64,000 bases of DNA, taken from the NCBI RefSeq assembly GCF_000768355.1, contig NZ_AVPU01000004.1, positions 62,001 through 126,000 of the forward strand, given 5' to 3'. Within the stretch, counting starts at the first letter, position 1; each line of letters starts with the position of its first letter. The position numbers were made by a program, and so were the translations under genes. Positions 32,655-41,225 of the stretch are shown piece after piece. Source of the stretch: Lysobacter daejeonensis GH1-9. Its GTDB lineage: Bacteria > Pseudomonadota > Gammaproteobacteria > Xanthomonadales > Xanthomonadaceae. The notes under the pieces were generated by a model. It did not search any database. It was not told where the DNA came from and saw only the letters and a program-made list of their open reading frames with translations.

Positions 32655-34799
32655 ATGCCGGGCATGGAGTTCGCAATTTCCAAGTCGGTGCTGCTGGCCA
32701 TCGTGCTGGCACCGCTGCTGGGCTCGATCGTCGCCGGCCTGTTCGGGCGGCAGGTGGGCCGCGCGGGCGCGCACAGCATCACCATCCTCGGCGTGGCCGC
32801 CAGCTGCGTGCTGTCGGGCTACGTGCTGTGGCAGCTGGTGGGGCAGGGCGCGGCGCCGTTCAACGAGAACCTCTACACCTGGTTCCAGGTGGGCGGGTTC
32901 GAGGCGCATGTCGGCTTCATGGTCGACAAGCTCACCGCCATGATGATGGTGGTGGTCACCTTCGTGTCGCTGCTGGTGCACATCTACACCATCGGCTACA
33001 TGGAAGAGGACCCGGGCTACCAGCGCTTCTTCAGCTATATCTCGCTGTTCACCTTCTCGATGCTCATGCTGGTCATGAGCAACAACTTCCTGCAGTTGTT
33101 CTTTGGCTGGGAAGCGGTGGGCCTGGTGTCGTACCTGCTGATCGGATTCTGGTTCAAGAAGCCGACCGCGGTGTTCGCCAACCTGAAGGCGTTCCTGGTC
33201 AACCGCGTGGGCGATTTCGGCTTCCTGCTGGGCATCGCTGGCGTGGTCCTGATGTTCGGCTCGCTGGACTACGGCACCGTGTTCGCCAACGCCCCGACCA
33301 TCCAAGGCGCGACCATCGCGATCTTCGATGGCCACGAATGGTCGATTGCCACGCTGATCTGCATCTGCCTGTTCATCGGCGCGATGGGCAAGTCGGCGCA
33401 GGTGCCGCTGCACGTGTGGCTGCCGGACTCGATGGAAGGCCCGACCCCGATTTCGGCGCTGATCCATGCGGCGACCATGGTGACCGCGGGCATCTTCATG
33501 GTGGCGCGCATGTCGCCGCTGTTCGAGCTGTCCGAGACGGCCCTGCAGTTCATTCTGTTCATCGGCGCCACCACCGCGTTCTGGACCGGCTTGATCGGCA
33601 TCGTGCAGAACGACATCAAGCGCGTGGTGGCGTACTCCACCTTGTCCCAGCTGGGCTACATGACCGTCGCCCTCGGCGCATCGGCTTACAGCGCGGGCGT
33701 GTTCCACCTGATGACCCACGCCTTCTTCAAGGCGCTGCTGTTCCTCGGCGCTGGCTCGGTGATCATCGGCATGCACCACGAGCAGGACATGCGCCGCATG
33801 GGCGGCCTGAAGAAGTACATGCCGATCACCTACTGGACCATGGTCATCGGCACCCTGGCGCTGGTCGGCACGCCGTTCTTCAGCGGTTTTTATTCGAAGG
33901 ACACCATCATCGAGGCCGCCAAGCACGTGTCCGAGCACCGTGGCTGGGTGGGGCAGTACGCCTACTGGGCGGTGCTGCTGGGTGCGTTCGTCACTTCGTT
34001 CTACAGCTTCCGCCTGCTGTACCTGACCTTCCACGGCAAGGAGCGCTTCCACGCGGCCCCGCCGGCGGACTACGTGGCGCCGGAAGCCGACAGCGAAGAA
34101 CACGCGGCCGCGTTCTCGCACGAGCATGATGCCAACGGCAACGGACATGACGCGCACGGTCACGACGATCACGGCCATGGCCACGGACACACCCCGCATG
34201 AGTCGCCGTGGGTGGTGACCCTGCCGCTGGTGCTGTTGGCCATCCCGTCGATCATCATCGGTTTCCTCACCGTCGGCCCGATGTTGTTCGGCACCGATTG
34301 GAGCGGCCACCACGAGCAATTGCCGTTCTTCCTGGGCGCCATCGACCTGACCGCCGCCCGCGACACGGTGCTGGCGCTCAAGCACGAGCTCTGGCACGGC
34401 CCGGTCAAGTTCGCGTTGCATGGTTTCCAGGCCCCGGCGTTCTGGCTGGCCTTTGCAGGCTTCGCCCTGGCGACGTTCATGTACCTGCTCAAGCCGGAAT
34501 TGCCGGGCAAGGTGGCGAGCGCGCTCAAGCTGCCGATCCGCATCCTGGAGAACAAGTACGGCATGGACGCTCTGTGGATCAACGGCTTCGCCGGTGGCGG
34601 TGTGGCGCTGGGCAAGCTGTCGCGGATCATCGATTCGCGCGTGATTGACGGTGCCGCGGTCAATGGCAGCGCCAGCCTTGTCGATTTCACCGCCCGCCTG
34701 GTTCGTCGTGTCCAGTCCGGCTACCTCTACCACTACGCCTTCGCGATGATCCTGGGTCTGATCGTGATCCTGGCCCTCCTCATCCGCAGCTGGCACTGA
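32655..34799 (+). CDS. nuoL: NADH-quinone oxidoreductase subunit L with His-rich loop
   Basis: A 714-residue antiporter-like subunit at the distal end of the membrane arm, with 14-16 helices and a long lateral helix at the C-terminus. Functional motifs include FFGWEAVGLVSYLLIGFW and VPLHVWLPDSMEGPTPISALIHAAT. It is about 100 residues longer than the E. coli protein. Part of the excess is an inter-helix loop (about residues 478-515) crowded with His, Asp and Gly (SHEHDANGNGHDAHGHD, DHGHGHGHTPHE). Confidence 0.96.
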   Translation: MPGMEFAISKSVLLAIVLAPLLGSIVAGLFGRQVGRAGAHSITILGVAASCVLSGYVLWQLVGQGAAPFNENLYTWFQVGGFEAHVGFMVDKLTAMMMVVVTFVSLLVHIYTIGYMEEDPGYQRFFSYISLFTFSMLMLVMSNNFLQLFFGWEAVGLVSYLLIGFWFKKPTAVFANLKAFLVNRVGDFGFLLGIAGVVLMFGSLDYGTVFANAPTIQGATIAIFDGHEWSIATLICICLFIGAMGKSAQVPLHVWLPDSMEGPTPISALIHAATMVTAGIFMVARMSPLFELSETALQFILFIGATTAFWTGLIGIVQNDIKRVVAYSTLSQLGYMTVALGASAYSAGVFHLMTHAFFKALLFLGAGSVIIGMHHEQDMRRMGGLKKYMPITYWTMVIGTLALVGTPFFSGFYSKDTIIEAAKHVSEHRGWVGQYAYWAVLLGAFVTSFYSFRLLYLTFHGKERFHAAPPADYVAPEADSEEHAAAFSHEHDANGNGHDAHGHDDHGHGHGHTPHESPWVVTLPLVLLAIPSIIIGFLTVGPMLFGTDWSGHHEQLPFFLGAIDLTAARDTVLALKHELWHGPVKFALHGFQAPAFWLAFAGFALATFMYLLKPELPGKVASALKLPIRILENKYGMDALWINGFAGGGVALGKLSRIIDSRVIDGAAVNGSASLVDFTARLVRRVQSGYLYHYAFAMILGLIVILALLIRSWH

Positions 34800-34815
34800 C
34801 GACAAGGACCGAGAC

Positions 34816-36345
34816 GTGAGCCCCGAGCCCTTGCAGAGTTCCTACCCCTTGCTCAGCCTCCTGATCTGGCTGCCGATCATCGGCGGCGCCGCCACCCTGT
34901 TCCTCGGCAATGAGCGCGCCAGCGCCGCTCGCTGGTTCGCCACCGCCGTCGCGGCGGTGACGCTGCTGCTGAGCATTCCGTTGTTCACCGGCTTCGACAT
35001 GGCCAGCCCGGCCATGCAGTTCGCCGAGCGACATGCGTGGGTCCCGGCCTACAACATCCAGTACGCACTGGGTGCCGACGGCATTTCGGTGGCGCTGATC
35101 GGGCTGACCACGTTGACTTCGTTGCTGGTGCTGATCAGTGCCTGGACGTCGATCGACAAGCGGGTCAGTCAGTACTACGCGGCCTTCCTGATCCTGGAAG
35201 GCCTGATGATCGGCGTGTTCTCCGCGCTCGACGCGATGCTGTTCTATGTCTTCTTCGAAGGCATGCTCATCCCGATGTTCATCATCATCGGCGTGTGGGG
35301 CGGTCCGCGTCGCGTGTACGCGTCGGTGAAGTTCTTCCTGTACACGTTCCTCGGCTCGGTCTTCATGCTGATCGGCCTGGTGTACCTGTACCTGAAGGGC
35401 GGCAGCTGGCAGTTGGCCGACATGTACAACCTGTCGCTGAACGCGACCGAGCAGATGTGGCTTTTCTTCGGATTCCTGATCGCCTTCGCGGTAAAGGTGC
35501 CGATGTTCCCGGTCCACACCTGGTTGCCGGATGCGCACGTGGAGGCGCCGACTGCCGGTTCGGTGATCCTGGCCGCCATCATGCTGAAGATCGGTGGCTA
35601 CGGCTTCATCCGCTTCACCCTGCCGATTGTCCCCGATGCGGGCCACGAGTGGGCATGGCTGGTGATCGCGTTGAGCCTGATCGCGGTGGTCTACGTCGGC
35701 CTGGTCGCACTGGTGCAGGACGACATGAAGAAGCTGATCGCCTATTCGTCGGTCTCGCACATGGGCTTCGTGACCCTGGGCACCTTCATCGCCTTCGGCC
35801 TGGTGCGTGACTTCGGCAACACCGACGCTGCGCGCCTCGGCATGCAGGGTGCGATGGTGCAGATGATCAGCCACGGCTTCATCTCGGGCGCGATGTTCAC
35901 CAGTGTGGGCGTGCTGTACGACCGCATGCACAGCCGCATGATCAAGGACTACGGCGGCGTGGCCAACGTGATGCCGTGGTTTGCGGTGTTCTACGTGCTG
36001 TTCGCGATGGCCAATTCCGGCCTGCCGGGCACCTCGGGCTTCGTCGGCGAGTTCATGGTGATCATCGCCAGCTTCCAGAAGCACCCGCTGATCGCCTTTG
36101 CCGCGGCGACGACGCTGATCATTGGCGCCGGCTACACCCTGTGGCTGACCAAGCGCATCCTGTGGGGCGACGTGGGCAACAAGCACGTGGCCGAGCTGGA
36201 GGACATCAACGCCCGCGAAGCCGTGGTGCTGGGCGTGTTCGCCGCCGGCGTGCTGCTGCTGGGCGTGTATCCCAAGCCGCTGACCGATCTGATGGAGCCG
36301 GCGATCGCCCAGCTCGCCACGCAGATCGCCTCGACCAAGCTTTAA
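34816..36345 (+). CDS. nuoM: NADH-quinone oxidoreductase subunit M
   Basis: A 509-residue antiporter-like proton-pumping subunit. The key glutamate lies in YVFFEGMLIPMFIIIG and the lysine region in AFAVKVPMFPVHTWLPDAHVE. The start is GTG 34816, 16 bases after nuoL. About 14 membrane helices can be seen. Confidence 0.97.
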   Translation: MSPEPLQSSYPLLSLLIWLPIIGGAATLFLGNERASAARWFATAVAAVTLLLSIPLFTGFDMASPAMQFAERHAWVPAYNIQYALGADGISVALIGLTTLTSLLVLISAWTSIDKRVSQYYAAFLILEGLMIGVFSALDAMLFYVFFEGMLIPMFIIIGVWGGPRRVYASVKFFLYTFLGSVFMLIGLVYLYLKGGSWQLADMYNLSLNATEQMWLFFGFLIAFAVKVPMFPVHTWLPDAHVEAPTAGSVILAAIMLKIGGYGFIRFTLPIVPDAGHEWAWLVIALSLIAVVYVGLVALVQDDMKKLIAYSSVSHMGFVTLGTFIAFGLVRDFGNTDAARLGMQGAMVQMISHGFISGAMFTSVGVLYDRMHSRMIKDYGGVANVMPWFAVFYVLFAMANSGLPGTSGFVGEFMVIIASFQKHPLIAFAAATTLIIGAGYTLWLTKRILWGDVGNKHVAELEDINAREAVVLGVFAAGVLLLGVYPKPLTDLMEPAIAQLATQIASTKL

Positions 36346-36357
36346 GAAGGGCTGACG

Positions 36358-37833
36358 ATGACCCTGCCTGTGACTGTTTCCACCGACCAGCCTCTGGTGG
36401 CGGTGCGTTCCGCCGCCGAACTGGCGCCGCTCCTGCCGGAGCTGGTGCTGGTGGGCGGTGCGTTCGCCCTGCTGATGCTGGACCTGTTCCTGCCTGAGCG
36501 CCGCCGCGTGGTGACCCACGTGTTGGGCGTGGCGCTGCTGCTTGCGGTCGCGGCCATGGTGGCCACCGGCGTGGGCGGGCAGGGGACGATCCTGAGCGGC
36601 ATGTTCGTGCGCGATACCGCGGCCGACGTTCTGAAGATCGGCATTGCGCTGGTGAGCGCGCTGGCCATGGTCTACACGTGGCCGTTCCTGCGCGAACGTG
36701 GCCTGTACAAGGGCGAAGTCACCGTGCTGATGCTGTTCGCCAGCCTTGGCATGATGCTGATGGTGTCTTCGGCGACGCTGGTGATGGTCTACGTGGGCCT
36801 GGAGATGCTGGCGCTGTGCTCGTACGCGCTGGTGGTGACCGACCGCGACAGCCCACTGGCCTCGGAAGCCGGCATCAAGTACTTCGTACTGGGTGCGCTG
36901 GCATCCGGCCTGTTGCTGTACGGCCTGTCGCTGGTCTATGGCGCCACGGGGTCGCTGGACCTGCACGAAATCGCCGCTGTTGCCGACGGCAGTGCCTCGT
37001 TGATGTTCGTCACTGGCCTGGTGTTCGTCGTGGCCGGCATTGCCTTCAAGTTTGGCGCGGCGCCGTTCCACATGTGGCTGCCGGACGTGTACCACGGCGC
37101 GCCGACCCCGATCACTTTGTTCATCGGCTCGGCGCCCAAACTGGCCGCGTTCGGCATGACCTACCGGCTGCTGGAGTCGGGCATGGGGCCGCTGGACAAT
37201 CACTGGCGCCTGATGCTTGCCGGCCTGGCGGTGCTGTCGCTGGCCATCGGCAACCTGAGTGCGTTGGTGCAGTCCAACCTCAAGCGCCTGTTGGCCTATT
37301 CGACCGTATCCCACGTGGGCTTCCTGTTTATCGGCTTCGCCGGTGGCGGGTCGCAGGGGTACGCGGCGGCGATGTTCTACGCGATCAGTTACGCGATCAT
37401 GTCTGCTGCAGCGTTCGGTGCGATCGTGGTGATGTCGCGCCAGGGGTTCGAGGCGGACCGCATCGACGACTACAAGGGTCTCAACGCGCGCAATCCGTGG
37501 CTGGCCGGCCTGGTGCTGTGCGTCATGGCTTCGTTGGCGGGTGTGCCCCCGTTCCTTGGTTTCTGGGCCAAGCTCGCCGTGCTGCGTGCGGCCATCGAAG
37601 GCGGCATGCTGTGGCTGGCCATCATCGGCGTGGTGTTTGCAGTGATCGGTGCGTTCTACTACCTGCGCGTGGTCAAGGCGATGTACTTCGACGAACCCGA
37701 AGGCGACGCTCCAGCAATTCGCGAGAACCGCCCGCTGCACATTGCCTTCGGCGTCAACGCGCTTGCGTTGCTGGCGCTGGGTTTTGCGTGGAATCCGATC
37801 ATGGCCTGGTGCCAGGCGGCGTTCTCGCTGTAA
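36358..37833 (+). CDS. nuoN: NADH-quinone oxidoreductase subunit N
   Basis: A 491-residue antiporter-like subunit that closes the nuo operon. Motifs are MVYVGLEMLALCSYALVV (conserved Glu) and KFGAAPFHMWLPDVYHGAPT (conserved Lys). The operon contains all 14 nuo genes in standard order with no internal insertions. The initiator tRNA promoter begins 18 bases after the stop. Confidence 0.97.
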   Translation: MTLPVTVSTDQPLVAVRSAAELAPLLPELVLVGGAFALLMLDLFLPERRRVVTHVLGVALLLAVAAMVATGVGGQGTILSGMFVRDTAADVLKIGIALVSALAMVYTWPFLRERGLYKGEVTVLMLFASLGMMLMVSSATLVMVYVGLEMLALCSYALVVTDRDSPLASEAGIKYFVLGALASGLLLYGLSLVYGATGSLDLHEIAAVADGSASLMFVTGLVFVVAGIAFKFGAAPFHMWLPDVYHGAPTPITLFIGSAPKLAAFGMTYRLLESGMGPLDNHWRLMLAGLAVLSLAIGNLSALVQSNLKRLLAYSTVSHVGFLFIGFAGGGSQGYAAAMFYAISYAIMSAAAFGAIVVMSRQGFEADRIDDYKGLNARNPWLAGLVLCVMASLAGVPPFLGFWAKLAVLRAAIEGGMLWLAIIGVVFAVIGAFYYLRVVKAMYFDEPEGDAPAIRENRPLHIAFGVNALALLALGFAWNPIMAWCQAAFSL

Positions 37834-37851
37834 GAAAACCATGAATGGGGG

Positions 37852-37880
37852 TTGCGCTAATCGCCTTCCTCCGCTAACAT
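37852..37880 (+). promoter_or_regulatory. Candidate tRNA-fMet promoter
   Basis: TTGCGC (37852-37857) and TAACAT (37875-37880) with a 17-base spacer, 11 bases before the tRNA 5' end. The match is modest (3/6 and 4/6) but spacing and position are ideal. Confidence 0.45.
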
Positions 37881-37891
37881 TGTTCTTCTGA

Positions 37892-37968
37892 TGCGGGGTG
37901 GAGCAGTCTGGCAGCTCGTCGGGCTCATAACCCGAAGGTCGCAGGTTCAAATCCTGCCCCCGCTACCA
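37892..37968 (+). tRNA. metY: Initiator tRNA-Met(CAT)
   Basis: A 77-base tRNA with encoded CCA and anticodon loop CTCATAA. The anticodon stem TCGGG/CCCGA contains the three G-C pairs that mark initiator tRNA. Acceptor strands are TGCGGGG and CCCCGCT, so position 1:72 is an unpaired T-T instead of the C-A mismatch of E. coli. A 1:72 mismatch is what formyltransferase needs. In E. coli the equivalent metY is the first gene of the rimP-nusA-infB operon. Confidence 0.96.
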
Positions 37969-37973
37969 AATAA

Positions 37974-37995
37974 CTGACCTCCTGCTCCAGGTCAG
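37974..37995 (+). terminator. First stem-loop after tRNA-fMet
   Basis: CTGACCT, 8-base loop, AGGTCAG: a 7-bp perfect stem starting 6 bases after the tRNA CCA. It probably protects or delimits the precursor 3' end ahead of the true terminator. Confidence 0.5.
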
Positions 37996-38008
37996 TGTGT
38001 AACGAAGA

Positions 38009-38043
38009 GGCGACGATTTCGGTGACGAAATCGCCGCCTTTTT
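38009..38043 (+). terminator. Intrinsic terminator of tRNA-fMet
   Basis: GGCG-A-CGATTTCG, loop GTGA, CGAAATCG-C-CGCC, then TTTTT. This is a 12-pair stem with one mismatch and a U-tract, a textbook intrinsic terminator. It ends the tRNA transcript, so downstream genes need their own promoter. Confidence 0.9.
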
Positions 38044-38634
38044 CGTTTTTGCGCGCCACCTTGTCCGCGATCCGTGGAGCTCCGCGGTACAGCCGGTGGA
38101 TTCTGGCCCGCGCGCACTGAGCGAGTGCACGTCAGTCGCCTCCGCCTTTGGTGCGCCAGCGTCCCTCCCTGACGTCGCGCAGGTGCAGCCGACGCCCGGC
38201 GGTTTCGCTCGCCAGGCAATGATTCCGGTGACGCATTGGCCATGGGGCGAGCGCCTTCGCAGGTGCCATTGTCGTGGCAGGGCGCTACATCGAACTCGAA
38301 CCGCGTGACACCGATATCCGAGCCCGCACCAGGAGCTCAAGGTTCATCGCCCCGGAGCCGGCGCGCAACTGCGTTACAAGTGCAGTCGCCACGCTCGCGC
38401 GAGCGTTCCCGCAAACCACTCAGCCTGGGTTCCTTGGTCGCCCCTCCGCCGTGCGTACGTCAGGTCATTGACGATCATCATCACACTTGCCCTGAGAGCT
38501 GCGTTGGCTTCTGACAAAAATGCGCCACTTCTGCCCCAATGGGTAACCCGTTCTGCAATGACCATCTCACTGGCCACGATGAACAGGCTGTTTTAATGCG
38601 CGCGTTTTCGACCGAATGACAAAGACGAGAATTC
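38044..38634. other. 591-base region without a supportable gene
   Basis: Between the tRNA terminator and the first riboswitch-like element I find no coding sequence with a plausible start, composition or family motif; the short open frames are arginine/serine-rich translations of GC-rich DNA. The last about 120 bases are more A/T-rich. They include TTTAAT (38592-38597), which could be a -10 for the cluster transcript, though no good -35 precedes it. The rest may be a decayed junction sequence. Confidence 0.5.
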
Positions 38635-38710
38635 AAGGCAAACGAAAGGTTGCCGAGCAACGTCATCGGTCAAGGGGAAAAAAGCAAATCCACGGCAGCG
38701 GGACCGCCAA
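38635..38710 (+). promoter_or_regulatory. Divergent GEMM-I (cyclic-di-GMP-I-like) riboswitch aptamer
   Basis: The conserved blocks of the c-di-GMP-I aptamer appear in order. They are AAGGCAAAC; a GAAA tetraloop; GAGCAACGTCATCGGTC (compare GACGCAAAG-NCA-CCGGCC); and GGCAGCGGGACCGCC (compare GGTAGCGGGACCGCC in the second copy at 48638). It lacks the C of GACGCAAAG, and its hairpin GGCAAAC-GAAA-GGTTGCC could swallow the normally unpaired GCAAA. The G before CAAA and the ligand-stacking A appear retained. A small hairpin and GGAGG follow. The first cluster gene starts 65 bases downstream. It may be a variant, an altered-specificity, or a decayed riboswitch. Confidence 0.5.
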
Positions 38711-38774
38711 CAGCCACTTTCGCGGCTGAAGGAGGAACTCGTCTCCGTGATCAGGGAACCGAAGGGCGAATGGC

Positions 38775-39290
38775 ATGAAGAAGATTCTCTTGTGGGCGGT
38801 GGTGCCGGTCCTGGTGGCAGTTGGCTGCATGCAGGCGCGCGCGCAGGACGGTTATCGCGAGCAGATGAAGGGGTTGGACGAGCAGGTGCAGGAGGTCAAG
38901 TCTGACGTTCTGTCCATCTCCGCGGAGCTGAGCCAGCTTGAGGAGAAGCTGCTGTACCCCTCGGACACCCACTTCGCGATCTTCGTACAGTTGGCCAAAG
39001 GTGAAACGCTGCGCCTGGACTCCGTGGCGGTGCGCGTGGACGGGCAGCCGGCGGCGCATTACATCTACACCTTCAAGGAGTTGGAGGCGTTGCAGAAGGG
39101 CGGTGTCCAGCGCTTGCATACCGGCAACATTGCCAGTGGACAGCACCAGCTCGAGGTGACGGTGAGCGGCAAGCTCGCCAATGGCGAGGACTACAGCCGC
39201 ACCGAGACGGTCGCGTTCGCCAAGGAAATCAAACCAAAGCTGCTCGGCCTGACGGTGTCGGGTGATTCCATCAGCGCCACGGACTGGTAA
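38775..39290 (+). CDS. Exported coiled-coil protein, first gene of envelope cluster
   Basis: A 171-residue protein of no family I recognise. A signal peptide (MKKILLWAVVPVLVAVGCMQ) can be cut after ARA at residue 23; a lipobox-like AVGC at 15-18 makes a lipoprotein possible. Residues 27-61 form a coiled coil (EQMKGLDEQVQEVKSDVLSI). The rest is a beta-rich domain (RLDSVAVRVDGQPAAHYIY, SGQHQLEVTVSG). It lies 6 bases before the first TPR gene and begins an operon of overlapping genes. I infer a periplasmic structural part of the TolQR/TonB-like machine encoded downstream. Confidence 0.75.
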   Translation: MKKILLWAVVPVLVAVGCMQARAQDGYREQMKGLDEQVQEVKSDVLSISAELSQLEEKLLYPSDTHFAIFVQLAKGETLRLDSVAVRVDGQPAAHYIYTFKELEALQKGGVQRLHTGNIASGQHQLEVTVSGKLANGEDYSRTETVAFAKEIKPKLLGLTVSGDSISATDW

Positions 39291-39296
39291 GGCCTG

Positions 39297-41225
39297 ATGC
39301 GACACGCGCCCATCATCCTGCTGGGACTCGCGCTGGCGACGGCGCCTGGACTTCAGCCGTGCATGGCCGCAGAGGCCGAGTTGACCGCGGGCGGGCAGGA
39401 TCCCTACTTTGGCGAAGCCCTGTTCAATGCCTACCAGGGGCGCTGGTTCGAAGCCCTGCAGCGTCTCGACTCCGAGTTGGCCCAGCACTACCGCGTGGAC
39501 GAACAGAAGCTGGACTCGCTGTATCCGCTGATTGGCCATGCCGAGTTTTCGGTAGGCGACTTCGAGTTGAACTACCGCATGCACCACCGCGCCGGGCGCG
39601 CGATCACTGCGGTGCTGGAAGCGGATGTGCCCGACCTGGTGCGCAATGAGGCGGCGTTCCGCTTGGCCCGCATCCATTTCCAGAAAGGCCAGCCGCAGGA
39701 CGCGATGCATGCGCTTGAGCGAATCAAAGGCGACGTGCCGGAAGACATCCGCGACGAGATTGAGTTCCTGCGCGCCAACACCTATCTCGCCATGGGGCAG
39801 CCGGCGGAAGCGGCCGCGGTGTTGAAGAAGCTGCAGGGCGCGGAAGGCCTTGAGGGCTTTGCCGGCTACAACTACGGCATCGCCCTGCTGCAGGATGGGA
39901 AGACCAACGATGGCCAGCAACAGTTGGCCAAGGCCGGTACGCCGGCCCGCAAGGATGCGACGGCTACCGTCGGCGTTCGCGACAAAGCCAACATGGTGCT
40001 CGGGCGCCTGATGCTGGAGTCCAAGGACTTTGGCAATGCCCAACGCTACTTCGACCGGGTCAGTCTTGAAGGACCGTACTCCAACCAAGCGCTGTTGAGC
40101 GCCGGTTGGGCGGATGCCCAGGCCGGAAACTACGAGCGCGCGCTGGTGCCATGGAAACTCCTGGCAGAGCGCGATGCGACCGACAGCGCGGTGCAGGAGG
40201 CGAAGCTGGCGTTGCCGTACGCCTACGGCAAACTGAACCTGCATGGCCGCGCTGCAGTCCTTTACGACGAAGCGTTGACCACCTTCAACGCGCAGTTGCA
40301 AGCGCTCGACGCATCGACGCGGAGCGTGCAGGACGGGCATTTCCTCAAGGCGCTGGTGCGCGAGGAAATTCGCCAGGATGCGTTGTGGGTCGTGAAGCTG
40401 CGCGACCTGCCGGACGCGCCGGAAACCTTCTACCTGACCAACCTGATGGCGTCGCACGACTTCCAGACGGCACTGCAGAACTACCTTGACCTCGAGGACC
40501 TGCGCCGCAAGCTGGAGTCATGGCAGTCGAGCTTCGATGCCTACGACGACCTGATCAAGCAACGCCGCGATTATTACGAGCCATTGCTGCCCGGGATCGA
40601 TGCGCAGTTCCGTGAGCTGGATGCGCAATACAAACTGCGCCATGAGCAGCGGAACATCCTGGCCCGTCGACTGAAGGACCAGCTGACCGCGCCACGGCCG
40701 GAATTGCTGGCTACCGCTGACGAACGGATCGTGCTCGACCGGATCAATGCAGTGGAGGCGGCGGTCGCGCGCCTCCCCGAGGCGCAGCGTGGTGGGCAAC
40801 TGGATCGGGTAGGTCGCCTGCGCGGAACGATTACCTGGATGCTGCGCACGGAATATGCGGACCGGCTGACCGAGGCCCACGAACACCTGGAAGAGTTGGA
40901 TACGGAGATTGTCGCGTTGCGGGAGCGTTACCACGCGTTCGTTCGCCTGCGGCAGGCCAGCGTGCATAGCTACCTGGGCTACGACGATGGCATCCGCGAC
41001 CTGCGCAACCGTGTCCGCGATTCCCTGGAGCGGGTGGGGCAGTTGCAGAAGCAGCAGGGCTCCCTGATCGAGGCGGTGGCCGTTACCGAACTGACCGCAC
41101 GTAGCGAGCGTCTCAAGGCCTATCAGACGCAGGCGCGGTACGCCGTCGCAGACAGTTTCGATCGCGCCAATCAGGCCCAGGGTGCGCCGGCCGCGCCCGG
41201 CGCTGGGGCCGGGGAGGGCAAATGA
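39297..41225 (+). CDS. Periplasmic TPR and coiled-coil protein
   Basis: A 642-residue exported protein (signal MRHAPIILLGLALATAPG, cleavage near residue 24). Residues about 35-330 hold repeated TPR-like helix pairs (NAYQGRWFEALQRLDSEL, RLARIHFQKGQPQDAMHAL, RANTYLAMGQPAEAAAVL, SAGWADAQAGNYERALVPW). The second half is long helical or coiled-coil sequence (LRKLESWQSSFDAYDDLIKQ, HEHLEELDTEIVALRERY). It overlaps the next gene by 4 bases. TPR scaffold proteins occur beside TolQ/TolR/AgmX genes in the Myxococcus Agl-Glt system; I infer a similar scaffold role. Confidence 0.8.
   Translation: MRHAPIILLGLALATAPGLQPCMAAEAELTAGGQDPYFGEALFNAYQGRWFEALQRLDSELAQHYRVDEQKLDSLYPLIGHAEFSVGDFELNYRMHHRAGRAITAVLEADVPDLVRNEAAFRLARIHFQKGQPQDAMHALERIKGDVPEDIRDEIEFLRANTYLAMGQPAEAAAVLKKLQGAEGLEGFAGYNYGIALLQDGKTNDGQQQLAKAGTPARKDATATVGVRDKANMVLGRLMLESKDFGNAQRYFDRVSLEGPYSNQALLSAGWADAQAGNYERALVPWKLLAERDATDSAVQEAKLALPYAYGKLNLHGRAAVLYDEALTTFNAQLQALDASTRSVQDGHFLKALVREEIRQDALWVVKLRDLPDAPETFYLTNLMASHDFQTALQNYLDLEDLRRKLESWQSSFDAYDDLIKQRRDYYEPLLPGIDAQFRELDAQYKLRHEQRNILARRLKDQLTAPRPELLATADERIVLDRINAVEAAVARLPEAQRGGQLDRVGRLRGTITWMLRTEYADRLTEAHEHLEELDTEIVALRERYHAFVRLRQASVHSYLGYDDGIRDLRNRVRDSLERVGQLQKQQGSLIEAVAVTELTARSERLKAYQTQARYAVADSFDRANQAQGAPAAPGAGAGEGK

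Noticed and set aside
34780-37950. A 1056-codon minus-strand frame
   Set aside because: Antisense to nuoM and nuoN and running into tRNA-fMet; the sequence is a His/Gln-rich shadow.
37963-38340. Minus-strand ORF of 125 codons after tRNA-fMet
   Set aside because: It reads through the terminator hairpin and the reverse of the tRNA 3' end; composition is that of random GC-rich DNA.
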